A DNA stretch of 63,201 bases from the NCBI GenBank assembly GCA_021413735.1, contig JAIOPV010000090.1:1-63201 (forward strand). The letters run 5' to 3'. Numbering within the stretch: position 1 is the first letter of the stretch; each line of letters opens with the position of its first letter. The notes below the pieces were generated by a model. That model made no database searches. It saw only the letters and a list, made by a program, of their open reading frames with translations, and was not told the DNA's origin. The position numbers were made by a program, and so were the translations under genes. The DNA comes from Planctomycetota bacterium. Its GTDB lineage: Bacteria > Planctomycetota > Planctomycetia > Gemmatales > Gemmataceae. Positions 7,148 to 17,900 of the stretch are shown here, in pieces.

Positions 7148-10100
7148 TTACGGCTTCTTGACAGGTTCGATCACTTTGCCCACACCCCACGTGATCTTGC
7201 ACTGCGGCAACCTCTCGGCCAACTTCTTGACCGCGGCATCGGTCACAGTTGTGGGACCAAGCCCCAACTCGCGGAGGTTCGTCAGCGTGGCGAGCGGTTC
7301 TAGGTCGGCGTCCACCAATGTCGGGCAATCGGCGAGAACCAACCCCGTCAGCGATTTCATGGCGGCGATCTGTTTCCCCGCGTTCGAGGGCAGCGTGCAT
7401 TTTTCAATCCAAAGCGTCGTCAACTTGGGCGACCGACCAAGCTCTCGCATGGCAGCCTCGTCCAGAGTGGTCTCGTTGACCGTAAGGAATTCCAGGGTCG
7501 GGATCGCGACGAGTTGCTTGGCGGCCGCAGCGTCTAGCCCCACGGGCGCGATCAGGTCGAGCCTGGTTAATGGGAGCGACGCGAAGTTGGCCCACCCCTT
7601 CGCGGTGACCTTCCCGGACTTACCAAGGCCAAGGGTACTGAGGCCCACGATCCCCCGCAGTTTTGGAAGTTCGGCCAGCACCGCATCGTCGGCTTCGGAG
7701 GCCGTTACGCCCAGGGAGCTGAGTTTGGGAAACCGCGTCAGGAGGGCAATCGACTTCGGGGTGAGCGGCACGCCGCCGCTGATGACGCCGAGCGTTTCCC
7801 GCGCCGGGGAATCGGCGAGCGCCGCGATGTCGGCTTCAGTGAACTGAAGGGGAATGGGCAGGGTGCCGAGGAGCGGGCCGCACGCGCCGATCTGCGTGAA
7901 GCCGCGGAGTTGCGAGATTGCCCGGACCACAGCCGCCCCGTCGAACCCCGGGGTGCGGGGCACGCCGTGCATCGAGATGGCTACGAGTGTGAACGGGCCA
8001 GCCGGTAGCGGTTGGTTCGGCATCACCGAAGCGGGCGTTCCCGACGGCAACGTCAGGAACACACAGGTGTGCGGGTGGAGCGCCTCGGCCGCCTTGCGGT
8101 CCGCGTCGGACGGAGACCACTCAATCTTGCAGTTCGGCATTGCGTCCTTGAGTTTCTTGTAGCCGGCTTCCGTGATGCGTGTGTCCCTCAGGTAAAGTGA
8201 CGTGAGCGTCTTCATGTTCGCGATGGTTGGGACACTGTCGTCGGACACGAGAGAGTTCGTCAGCGACAACAGATTGAGCGATGGCAGGCCTCCAAAGTGC
8301 TTCTTGAACCCGGCGTCGGTCATGCTTGTGTCGACCATGGTCAAAGCGAGCAACTTCGTGAGGCCAGCGAGATGCGCAATGCCGGTGTCGGTCACCGTCA
8401 ACCCGGGACCCCCGAATTGCAGACTCGTGAGTTCCGGAAACCCGCCGATAACCTTCAGATGCTCGTCGGTCACCGCACCGATGGCGAGGTACGCGAGCGA
8501 CTTGTTCGACGCGAGCAGTGAGCGGAGCCCGTCCACGCCAATTGCCAGACCGTGGGCTGCGAACCCGGTCAGAGTTGGAACGGCTTCCAGTCGTTTGATG
8601 TCGGCGTCCGTGAGCGCGGGGGGTTGCGGGCCAGCGCGAGTTAATCTGACGATGGCGAACGGCCCCGCCGGCAGGTCTGCGGCCTTACCAACGTTGACAA
8701 TCTTGCCGTCCGGGAGTTTGAGATCGAACTGGAATCCGCCAACTCCGTTGACGAACGGCGCTCGTTCGAGGAACAATTTCGCAACGGTTCGGTTTGGGTC
8801 TTCCCACACGATCTGGCACATCGGCAGCTCTTTCTGCAACCGCTTGAAGCCAGCCTCGGTGATTCGCGTGCCAGCGATGCCCAGATATACGAGAGATTTC
8901 AGTTTGGCGAGCGATTCGATTCCCGCATCCGAAATGGCCGTCTTGGAAAGACCCAGGCTGGTGAGCGCAGGCAGACTTGTGAGATGCCTGAGCCCCGCAT
9001 CGGTTATGGCAAGTTCCTCAAGAAATAGCGATTCGAGTTTGGTCAAACCTGCAAGGTGCCCGAGGCCGGCATCTGTGATGCCCGACACGGTGGCGCTGAG
9101 ATTGACAGACGTAAGCGCCGTCAGTTGGCCAATGACTTTTAGATGCTCATCGGTCAAGTTGCTCTGAACGAGGTAGAGGCTGTTAAGGGCTTTCTTCGAC
9201 GGCAACAGCGAGCGAATCCCTGTCGGACTGATCACGAGGTGGGGGAAATAAATTCCCTTCAGCGTCGGGATGGATTCGAGCGCTCGCAGTTCCGACTCGG
9301 TGAGGGCATGGAAGCCACCGTGCCGGTAAAGGCCGACAAGAGTGAAAGGGCCCTTGGGCAAGTCGTCAACTTTCTCCACAGAGACCAGCTTACCGTCGGG
9401 AAGTTCTAGGGTCACCTTGAGCGCGGCCTGGTCGGGGCGGGTCAGCAACATCGTCGCGACCCACCGGTTCGGGTCTTCCCACCGGATCTTGCACTTCGGC
9501 AAAGCCGCCTGGAGCTTCTTCAACCCGGCCTCGGTTACGCGGGTGCGCTCCAGGCCAAGTTGCTCCAAATGCGTCATTCTGGCGAGTGTCTCGATCCCCG
9601 CATCCGACACGACGGTGTCGGCAAGGCTCAGCCCCCGCAATTGCTTCATCCCGGCGAGTGACTTCAGACAGGCGTCGGTAACGGGAGAGCCGCCGAGCCA
9701 GAGGCTCCAGAGCTTCGGGGCGCGGGCGAGGTGGGCGACCCCCGCGTCGGTGATCAAACCGGCCTCACCTTCAACATTGAGGTCGCTGAGTTCCGTCAAC
9801 TCGGCAAGCACGGCGCACCCGGCATCGGTCACCTTGACGTTGTTGAAGTAGAGGCTCGTCAGCGTCTTGCGATGGGCCAGGAGCGACCGCAGGCCGCCCT
9901 CGGTGATTTGAGCCCCCGGTGCGTCAATCCCCACGAGCGTCGGGGTAGCCTCCAACCACTTCAGGTGATTGTCGGTGAGCGCTGTGATGCCCTTCCCACG
10001 GTTAACCCGAGTAAGCGTGAACGTCTCGGCCGGCAAGTCTTCTGCCCGCAACACATCAATATCCTTGCCCGCGGCGGTCCGCACCGTGACGCCAAAGCCC

Positions 10101-12907
10101 GGCGTGCCGAGGAGGTACTTCGCGACCCAGCGGTTCGGGTCTTCCCACACGATCTTGCAATTCGGCAACGCATCCGCGAGCCGCTTGTGCCCGGCCGCCG
10201 AGATCCGGGTGCCCATCAGGGTCAACTCAACAAGCCCCTTCATCTCCCGCAGCGTTTCGACACCGCCGTCGGACACCGCCGTGTCGTCGAGGTACAGGGA
10301 ACGCAGTGCGGGCAGGCCGGCGAGGTGCTTCAGGCCCGCGTCCGTGACGGCCGTCCCCGTGACGCCGACCGTGTGCAACCGGGTCAGGCTGGCGACGTGT
10401 TTCAACCCCGCGTCGGTAACCTTGGTCCCGCCGAGGTGGAAGCTCTCCAGGTTCGGGCACTCCCCCATCGCCCGAAGGCTCTCGTCCGTCAGACTCGCGG
10501 CGCCTGCCAGGTAGAGGAGGATCAGGGTCTGCATCGACGCGAGGGCCGATCGGACCCCGGTGACGGTGATCGTGACGCCGTTGAGTTCCAGCGTGACGAG
10601 CGTCGGCGTCGCCTCGAGCCGCTTCAGGTCCTCGTCGGTAAAGGGGAATGCGTTGCTGACGCGCGCGATCCCGGTCAATTCGAACGGGCCGTCGGGCAGG
10701 TCGGCCGGCGCCTTCACGCGGGTCACGGCTCCCCCCACCGGCCGCACGTCGACGTAGCACCCGCGGCCCAACAGTCGGCTCGCCTCGCGGAAGTGGGCGT
10801 CGCTCGCCTCAGCAATGGTCGTACCGTTCACGCGGATCTCACAACGCGGCAGCGGGGTCACGGTCTTCGCAGTGAGTGCCGAAGCCCCGAGATCGAGAAG
10901 GCGAACGCGCGACCCGCGGAGGTGAGCAAGCCCCTCGTTGGTGACGGGGCAAAGTGGACCGGAAGTCGTCAGGCTCAGGGTCGAGAGGCCCGGCATGGCA
11001 CTCACGATTGTCTTGATATCCTCGTCCTTCACTGCGTTGCCGGGGTAGACGAGGCCGGCCAACGACGCCATCCGACCGAGGTTGGGGAGGCCCGCCCCTG
11101 TCAACTTGGCATTGTGTCCGAGATAGATGGAGGTCAGCGGGAGATCCTTCAAAGCCGTCAGGTGTTCGTCGGTCAGGCCGCAATCTCCGAACGCGATTCG
11201 GTTGAGCTTGGGAAGCTTTTGGAGCTTCATCAACCCCGCCGGGGTGAACTTCCCGGTCACGCCCAGGAATTCGAGGTTGGTGAAAGCTGTGAGACTCTCA
11301 AGCCCGGCGTCGGTCAAGTTCGCCGCCGACAGATCGAGATTGGTCAGCGTTTTGGCGAAGGGCATGCCCGCGAGGCACTTTGCCCCGGCGTCCGTGATTG
11401 GTGCCAGGCGAAGCACGAGACTTGTGAGTGCGGGCAGTGCCCTCAGGTTCTCAAGGGCGGTGTCATCGACCGTCGCCACGGAGATGTTGACCGCCCCGAT
11501 CGGCCCGCCAATCGCGTCGGGGTTCGTTACCACTTGGTACGATCCTTCCGTCCCGCTCGCCACATCGCCCCCGTTTGCCAACACCCATGCAACGGCCTTC
11601 TTGACGGGGTCGGCGGTGTCCTTGGGCTTCGTCGTCGTCACGGGCCGCGGCGCGGGTGGCGGTTCCTCCTTCGCCACTTCCGACTCAGGCTTTTTGCCCA
11701 TCTGCGATGCGACGAAACCCACAACCCCGGCGACGGCCAGCAACACTCCCGCAACAATTGCCCACATCGGAATGCCGCCACCTGACTTCGCGGCACGCAG
11801 CGGCGTCTGTTCCTCATCCTCAACCGGTTCGGCATCTGGTGCAGAGTTCGCTTCGGTCGCATCGAGATCTGCAAACGGGTCCGGACCAGTGGGTTGCAGG
11901 ATGATCGGCGGCGGCGCATCGAGCGCAATCACTCGCACAGCATTCACGAGGCCAGCCTCGATCGCACGCAGTTCGTCGGCTGCGATCTCGGCTGTCGGCG
12001 GACGATACGCGGGGTCTTTCGCGAGCAAACGCATCACGAAATCGGACAGCGATTGCGGAACGGCCGGGTTCCTCGTGATCGGCGGCGGTGGGTTGTCGAA
12101 CGCAAGCGAAGTGAGAATGGCGAGCGACGTCGGGCCACGGAACGGGAGTTCGCCCACCGTCATCTGGTAGAGCATGACGCCAAGGCTCCACAGATCGGTG
12201 CGGCCATCGACGGGCAACCCCCGACCCTGCTCTGGACTCATGTACGCAGGCGTGCCCACGATCGCGCCTTCGTTCGTCACCGGTCCTTCAGAGCCCTCTG
12301 TTGCCTCAACTTCGACTGTGGTGCGTGCGAGTCCGAAGTCGAGCACTTTGACGCGAAGTTTCTTGCCTTCGAGCCAGATATTCGCGGGTTTGATGTCGCG
12401 GTGAACCAGTCCCTTCTCGTGTGCAGCCGCCAGTCCTTCGGCGACCTCGCGACCGATGCGAATCACCTCGTTCAGCGGCGGTCGTGGATTCGCCTTGATC
12501 GCAGCTTGAAGCGTCATGCCTTTCAACAATGGCATCACGATGTACGGCAGTCCGTCGTGGTCGGCGACCGTGAAGATGGCGGCGACGTGATCGTGTTCGA
12601 CCTTCGCCTGAGCGCGGGCTTCGCGAACGAATCGTGCCTTGGCGGTTGGATTCGCCGCGAACTGCGGAAGCATCACCTTCAGCGCGACTTCACGCTTCAA
12701 ACGCGGATCTTCGGCGCGGTAAACAACACCCATGCCGCCGCGACCGAGTTCGCCGAGTAGGACGTACTCCCCGATGCGTGTGGACGCCGCCCGCGCCTCG
12801 CCTAGTGGCGGATCGCCAATCGTGCCGGAACCAGTTGGAGTCATTGAAGGAAGAGAGGGAGGCGCAATTGTCCGTGTGCGTAGTTCATTCGGATCCGGCT
12901 CGTTCAT
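7148..12907 (-). CDS. membrane Ser/Thr protein kinase with giant modular LRR ectodomain (1919 aa)
   Basis: A Hanks-type kinase occupies residues 47-315: glycine loop [12 protein letters not shown] (about 53-62), catalytic Lys77 in [13 protein letters not shown] (His169-Asp171) and DFG (190-192), with activation segment [10 protein letters not shown]. All catalytic residues are present. One membrane span lies at about 380-401 ([17 protein letters not shown]), so the kinase is cytoplasmic and residues 402-1919 are outside. The outer part is built from leucine-rich repeats (repeating TDAGL-x-HLAGL pattern). These are grouped into super-modules of about 235 residues, several separated by ALP-x-CKI-x-WEDPNR. 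This is a planctomycete-type receptor kinase; the ligand is unknown. The ATG at 12907 was chosen over an upstream in-frame start by alignment with the other three kinases. Confidence 0.9.
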   Translation of the reverse strand: MNEPDPNELRTRTIAPPSLPSMTPTGSGTIGDPPLGEARAASTRIGEYVLLGELGRGGMGVVYRAEDPRLKREVALKVMLPQFAANPTAKARFVREARAQAKVEHDHVAAIFTVADHDGLPYIVMPLLKGMTLQAAIKANPRPPLNEVIRIGREVAEGLAAAHEKGLVHRDIKPANIWLEGKKLRVKVLDFGLARTTVEVEATEGSEGPVTNEGAIVGTPAYMSPEQGRGLPVDGRTDLWSLGVMLYQMTVGELPFRGPTSLAILTSLAFDNPPPPITRNPAVPQSLSDFVMRLLAKDPAYRPPTAEIAADELRAIEAGLVNAVRVIALDAPPPIILQPTGPDPFADLDATEANSAPDAEPVEDEEQTPLRAAKSGGGIPMWAIVAGVLLAVAGVVGFVASQMGKKPESEVAKEEPPPAPRPVTTTKPKDTADPVKKAVAWVLANGGDVASGTEGSYQVVTNPDAIGGPIGAVNISVATVDDTALENLRALPALTSLVLRLAPITDAGAKCLAGMPFAKTLTNLDLSAANLTDAGLESLTAFTNLEFLGVTGKFTPAGLMKLQKLPKLNRIAFGDCGLTDEHLTALKDLPLTSIYLGHNAKLTGAGLPNLGRMASLAGLVYPGNAVKDEDIKTIVSAMPGLSTLSLTTSGPLCPVTNEGLAHLRGSRVRLLDLGASALTAKTVTPLPRCEIRVNGTTIAEASDAHFREASRLLGRGCYVDVRPVGGAVTRVKAPADLPDGPFELTGIARVSNAFPFTDEDLKRLEATPTLVTLELNGVTITVTGVRSALASMQTLILLYLAGAASLTDESLRAMGECPNLESFHLGGTKVTDAGLKHVASLTRLHTVGVTGTAVTDAGLKHLAGLPALRSLYLDDTAVSDGGVETLREMKGLVELTLMGTRISAAGHKRLADALPNCKIVWEDPNRWVAKYLLGTPGFGVTVRTAAGKDIDVLRAEDLPAETFTLTRVNRGKGITALTDNHLKWLEATPTLVGIDAPGAQITEGGLRSLLAHRKTLTSLYFNNVKVTDAGCAVLAELTELSDLNVEGEAGLITDAGVAHLARAPKLWSLWLGGSPVTDACLKSLAGMKQLRGLSLADTVVSDAGIETLARMTHLEQLGLERTRVTEAGLKKLQAALPKCKIRWEDPNRWVATMLLTRPDQAALKVTLELPDGKLVSVEKVDDLPKGPFTLVGLYRHGGFHALTESELRALESIPTLKGIYFPHLVISPTGIRSLLPSKKALNSLYLVQSNLTDEHLKVIGQLTALTSVNLSATVSGITDAGLGHLAGLTKLESLFLEELAITDAGLRHLTSLPALTSLGLSKTAISDAGIESLAKLKSLVYLGIAGTRITEAGFKRLQKELPMCQIVWEDPNRTVAKLFLERAPFVNGVGGFQFDLKLPDGKIVNVGKAADLPAGPFAIVRLTRAGPQPPALTDADIKRLEAVPTLTGFAAHGLAIGVDGLRSLLASNKSLAYLAIGAVTDEHLKVIGGFPELTSLQFGGPGLTVTDTGIAHLAGLTKLLALTMVDTSMTDAGFKKHFGGLPSLNLLSLTNSLVSDDSVPTIANMKTLTSLYLRDTRITEAGYKKLKDAMPNCKIEWSPSDADRKAAEALHPHTCVFLTLPSGTPASVMPNQPLPAGPFTLVAISMHGVPRTPGFDGAAVVRAISQLRGFTQIGACGPLLGTLPIPLQFTEADIAALADSPARETLGVISGGVPLTPKSIALLTRFPKLSSLGVTASEADDAVLAELPKLRGIVGLSTLGLGKSGKVTAKGWANFASLPLTRLDLIAPVGLDAAAAKQLVAIPTLEFLTVNETTLDEAAMRELGRSPKLTTLWIEKCTLPSNAGKQIAAMKSLTGLVLADCPTLVDADLEPLATLTNLRELGLGPTTVTDAAVKKLAERLPQCKITWGVGKVIEPVKKP

Positions 12908-12968
12908 CGCGACACTCCGACGGCGAGGATGCGAGATGATTGTACCGGAGAACCCCAAGCCGACCGAG

Positions 12969-14837
12969 TCACGGTTTCTTTTTCGGATCGGGAAGAGGCC
13001 GCACGCGGATGTTCCGGAATCGAACCGGACTACCGTGATCTTGAAGCATCACCGGACCCAAGTCACCCTCTCGCAGCCATTCCGAAGCCAAGCCGGAGAT
13101 ATTGAGGACCGGCGCTTCGTCGATGACTTTCTCTCCGTTATGGACGACCGTCACCCGCCCAGCTTTCCCGCCCTTCGGAGCGACAAAGGTGATATCCAAC
13201 GTTTGCCATTCCTCAGCTGGTTTCGAAGCATTCTTGCTCGGAGCGACTTCATTGTAGAGAGCCCCGGTGGTGTTCTTGGCCGCCGGCTGGCCAAAATCGT
13301 CGAGGATTTGAATCTCCCAACAACCGTGAAGATAGACGCCACTGTTCGCGTTGACTCGCCGTGGTAGCCAGTACTCAACGTGAATTTCGCAGTCACCGAA
13401 CAGTTGCTTCGAGGCGATGTTGTTCCCACCAAGCGAATTGACCTCCAGGCAGTCATCCTTAACGAACCATCGGTCTCGGCTACCTTGTTGTTTCACCAAC
13501 CGCCACTGCGACACATCCTTGCCATCGAACAGAACTACCTCGCCTTTCAGTGGCGTCACCTTGTCTTTGGGGATCGGCGTGACGGGTGGAACCTCCTTCT
13601 TCGGTGTGGGTGGCTCCTCCTTCTGCGCGACTTCTGGTGGCTTGCTCCCGAACTGCGACACCACGAAGCCGACCACTCCCGCGACCGCCAACAATACGAC
13701 CGCCACAACCGCCCACATGGGGAAACTACCACTGGTTTTCCGGCGTGGAGACTCTGCAGGCTCGACCACCGTGGCTTCTGCAACGCGGCTTGGGTCGGTG
13801 GCGTCGAGCTCGGCGAATGGGTCTGGCCCGTTCTGCGGAAGAATGATCGGCGGAGGAGCGTCGAGTGCAATCACCCGCACAGCGTTCACGAGTCCGGCTT
13901 CGATCGACCGCAATTCGTCAGCAACCATCTCGGCTGTCGGCGGGCGATGTGCGGGGTCTTTCGTCAGCAGACGCATCACGAAGTCAGACAACGCCTGCGG
14001 AACGGCCGCGTTCTTCGCGATCGGCGGCGGCGGATTGTTCATCGCGAGCGCAGACAGAACCACGAGTGCGCTCGCACCCCGGAATGGGAGTTCGCCAGCC
14101 GTCATTTGGTAGAGGATAACGCCAAGGCTCCACAGATCGGTGCGACCATCGACGGGGTCGCCGCGTCCCTGCTCGGGGCTCATGTACGCGGGCGTGCCGA
14201 CGATCGCGCCTTCGTGCGTCAGGAGTCCATCGACGCTCTCGGCGTCTGTGTCGGCCGCTCGGGCGAGTCCGAAGTCGAGAACCTTGACACGGAGTTTCTT
14301 GCCTTCGAGCCAGACGTTCGCGGGTTTGATATCGCGGTGAACCAACCCTTTCTCGTGGGCAGCGGCCAGCCCCTCGGCTATCTCTCGACCGATGCGGATC
14401 ACCTCGTTCAGCGGCGGTCGTGTGTTTGCCTTGAGCGCTGCCTGGAGCGTCATGCCTTTCAGCAATGGCATGACGATGTACGGCAACCCATTGTGGTCGG
14501 CGACCGTGAAGATGGCGGCGACGTGATCGTGTTCGACCTTCGCCTGTGCTCGCGCTTCGCGAACGAACCGTGCTTTCGCTTGCTCGTTGGCCGCATACTG
14601 CGGCAGCATCACCTTCAGCGCGATTTCACGCTTCAGTCGTGGGTCTTCGGCACGGTAAACGACGCCCATGCCGCCGCGACCGAGTTCGCCGAGCAGAATG
14701 TATTCGCCAACGTGAACGGGTGCAGTGCCACCAGCGAGGGCGGGGTCGCCGAGAGTCTCGGGGTTGCTCGCCATTGGCGAAATCGAGTCTTGCGTGAGCG
14801 CTCGCGTGAGAGGCAGGTTCGGCTTGGATTCGTTCAT
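12969..14837 (-). CDS. membrane Ser/Thr protein kinase with DUF1080 ectodomain (622 aa)
   Basis: The kinase domain (residues 45-310) is nearly identical to its neighbours: [12 protein letters not shown], Lys75, HRDIKPAN at 167, DFG at 188 and [11 protein letters not shown] membrane span lies at about 374-395 and a Pro/Lys-rich linker at 396-432. The C-terminus (about 434-615) is a DUF1080 (3-keto-disaccharide hydrolase-like) beta-jelly-roll domain: it opens with VVLFDGKDVSQW and contains NSGVYLHGCWEIQILDDFG and the late RFRNIRVRPLP strand typical of that family. DUF1080 is normally a secreted carbohydrate-active or carbohydrate-binding domain in planctomycetes. Fusion to a kinase suggests sugar sensing across the membrane (inference). 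The gene lies 61 nt upstream of the LRR kinase gene and 63 nt downstream of the next. Confidence 0.9.
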   Translation of the reverse strand: MNESKPNLPLTRALTQDSISPMASNPETLGDPALAGGTAPVHVGEYILLGELGRGGMGVVYRAEDPRLKREIALKVMLPQYAANEQAKARFVREARAQAKVEHDHVAAIFTVADHNGLPYIVMPLLKGMTLQAALKANTRPPLNEVIRIGREIAEGLAAAHEKGLVHRDIKPANVWLEGKKLRVKVLDFGLARAADTDAESVDGLLTHEGAIVGTPAYMSPEQGRGDPVDGRTDLWSLGVILYQMTAGELPFRGASALVVLSALAMNNPPPPIAKNAAVPQALSDFVMRLLTKDPAHRPPTAEMVADELRSIEAGLVNAVRVIALDAPPPIILPQNGPDPFAELDATDPSRVAEATVVEPAESPRRKTSGSFPMWAVVAVVLLAVAGVVGFVVSQFGSKPPEVAQKEEPPTPKKEVPPVTPIPKDKVTPLKGEVVLFDGKDVSQWRLVKQQGSRDRWFVKDDCLEVNSLGGNNIASKQLFGDCEIHVEYWLPRRVNANSGVYLHGCWEIQILDDFGQPAAKNTTGALYNEVAPSKNASKPAEEWQTLDITFVAPKGGKAGRVTVVHNGEKVIDEAPVLNISGLASEWLREGDLGPVMLQDHGSPVRFRNIRVRPLPDPKKKP

Positions 14838-14900
14838 TGCGGGCGCTCCGAACAGCGGGACTTGCGAACGATTCTACCGGAGTCAACGGACGTTGCCGAG

Positions 14901-17900
14901 TTACGGCTTCTTCGGTTCGTTGGGGTAGGCCCACGCCGCACCGGTGATTTTGCCATGCCGCCCGTTGCCGGACGAATCAGTCACCACGTCCGGCGTGCCT
15001 TCGTCGAGGTGATACAGAGCGAGAGTGTTCTTATCCGTGGCGAATCGTGCCGCAGGCGTGAAGTCCTTGTCGTACCGTGCGACGTTCGACACGCGAACCT
15101 CCTCAAGCACACTGGGGAAAAAGTAACCCAGATGGAAATCGGACTGCTGCTTCAAATAGCCCTTGTCTGTGGTGATTGACTTCGAGCCAATGAGCTTCCC
15201 GTCCACGTACAGGCGAACTGTGTTGTTCTCGAATATCCCGGCGACATGAGTTCGTTTGCTGACTGGTCCGTCTTGCGAAACGCTGTCTTTGCTCCAGATG
15301 CGAGCGTGCCACTTGCCGCGAGACCACCCAACATGCAGCCGGGTATCGAAGTAGATGCACGTCTGGTCAGGATGACTGTTCGCAGGCTGTTCGGGGTCGA
15401 CAGTGATGTACCCCTCAAACGTCAGTGGCTGGGTCAGGTCGAGTTTGAAGTTGTCGAAGTTCACCCTGCTGCTGTTATCGAACCGCAGTCCGCGCGCAGC
15501 CGGCGACCAGTCGATCGGGCAGTTCGGTAACCAAGCCTTGAACTTCTTCACGCCGGCTTCCGTGATCCGTGTGTTCCTGACGGTGAGAGTCGCAAGCAAT
15601 TTCATCGAGGCAAACTGCTCGATGCTCGCGTCTGAAACGATGGTGTTACTCAAGCTCAGGTAGAATCGCGTCTTGATTTCCGCGAGGTGTTTCATCCCCG
15701 CATCGGTCACAGCCGAATGACTGATGTCCAAATGCAGGAGCGATTTCATTTGAGGCACGTGCTCCAGTCCCGCGTCGCTGATCCGCGAATAAGGAATGAC
15801 GAGCATGTAGAGATTCTTGATCGTCGAGAGGTGTTTGAGCCCGGTATCGGTGACCGTCGCATAATCGTAGAACCGCAGTTGCTCGAGTTGCTCGTGCCCG
15901 GCGAGAGGGGCCAGCCCCTCGGATGAGAAGTTGGGATCCCCCACTCCGAGGAATTTGAGCTTCGAGAGCTGCCCGATGACCTTTATTCCTTCGTCCGTGA
16001 AGAGAACCCGACCGGTTGAAAGGTTGAGACGAGTCAGCGTGTCCTTGTGGGCGAGAACGCCGCGAAATTCCTCAACAGTGACATTGAGGGGACTGCCGAG
16101 GTGCAACTGTTTCAGGTTTCCGAGCAGTTGGAGCCGCCTGAAATCCTGGTCGCTGAATATCGGGTTGTACCCACCTGTTGTGTTGACACTCGTGACCGTG
16201 AAGGCACCCGCCGGCAACTCCTCGACTTTTTTCGGCGTGATCTCCTTCCCGTCGGGGAGCGTGAGCATCACCTCGACCTCGCCGCGGGTCAGGGCCCACT
16301 TCGCGAAGTGGCGGTTCGCTTCTTCCCACAGTATCTCGCAGTCCGGCAGTGCGGCCTTGAGCTTATTGAAGCCCGCCTCCGTGATTCGCGTGCCCCTGAT
16401 GTCCAGAACCCTGAGTAACTTCATTGCCGCGAGATGCTCGACACTCGCATCCGTGACAGAGGGCACCGTCAGATGCAAGCGATCGAGCATCGTTAATCGG
16501 GCCAACTCCGTAAATCCCTTATCGGTGAGATCGCAATTCGGGAGTTCGAGAGACTTCAGTCGAGGAAGTCCGGCGATTAGTTTCGCCTGCGATTCACTCA
16601 GCCTAGTGCCGTCGATGTGCAAGGTTTCGAGCGACGTCAATTGACCAATAATCTTTGCCTCTTCCTCATTCATCGGGACTTGAAACAGAAACGTGGTGAT
16701 CGTGTCCTTGTGCTTGAGGAGTGATTGGAACCCAGCGGGAGTAATCTTGTGACCAGCGGAGAGTTGAACCTTGCCAATCGGCGGGAGGGATTCGACCCAC
16801 AGCATGTCAGCGTCAGTCGCAACTGCGGTGAGGTGTAGGAGGTCGATGGAGAATGGCCCAACAGGTAATCCCTCTGGCTTCGAGACGTGGTGAAACGAGC
16901 CGTTCTGGAGCACAAGCACGAACGCATTCCCCCGCCGCAGAAGATGCTCCATGATGGCTCGCGTCGGTTCTTCCCACTCGATCTTGCAGTGGGGCAACGC
17001 GTCTTTGAGCTTCTTGAAGCCCGCTTCGGTGATGCGTGTGCCCTTGATACTCAGGGCCGTCAATTGCTTCATTCCGCTGAGGGCCCCGATGCTCGCGTCG
17101 GAAATCGGCGTTCCCCCGAGATCGAGTTCGACCAGTTTCGGAAGCGTTGTGATCTGTTTCAGTGCCTCGTCGGAGAGGCCAGGGTCGGTGAGGCGCAGCC
17201 GTTGCAACTCCTTGAGTTTGTTGAGGTGGTTCCACTCCGTAAGAGTTGGTGCGGGATTCCAGAGATTCAGTTTGTTGAGGTTTGAGAACTCGCCCATCAC
17301 CTCAAGCATTCCATTGGTGATCGGGAGTGAATTGCCGATCAGCTTCAGGTTGGTCAGCGTCTTGCTGGAACTGCGGAATGCACGCATTCCTTCGACAGTC
17401 AGCCTCGAAGATACAAAGTCGACACTGGTGATCGTCGGGATTGCTTCAAATCCCTTTACGTGCTCATCGGCAACGATGGCGCCGTGGCTCACGCCGGTAA
17501 TCGTGAACGGCTCATCTGGAAGCTCGGGTGTTGTGGGATTGGGCACCCCAACGGTCTTTCCGTCTGCGAGTTTCACATGGACCATACCTCCGGTATTGAT
17601 CCACCTCAGTGCCTCACGAAAATGCGGATCAGACGGTTCCAGAACTCCTTTGTCCCACTCGATGCGGCACTGTGGCAACGCGGCGCTGAGCATCTTCACC
17701 TCTTCCTCGGTGACGCTGGATTGAGGAAGTCTCAAATATCGAAGTCGTTTCATTGCGGTCAGGAACTTCAAACCATCGGGGCGGACCTTCGACTGGATGA
17801 TCGTGAGATTGCGCAGCGACTTCATCTCTGAAATGTGCTTGAGTCCCGAGGATGGGAAATTGACTTCCTGGAGAAGGTCCAGTTCTTGGAGATTCGGAGT

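Noticed and set aside
7020-7400. 127-codon N-terminal extension of acetolactate synthase
   Set aside because: It overlaps the end of the kinase gene and has no family support; the ATG at 7019 has a good ribosome-binding site.
9731-11785. 684-codon plus-strand frame within the LRR kinase gene
   Set aside because: Antisense shadow of repetitive high-GC sequence; no start signal or domain.
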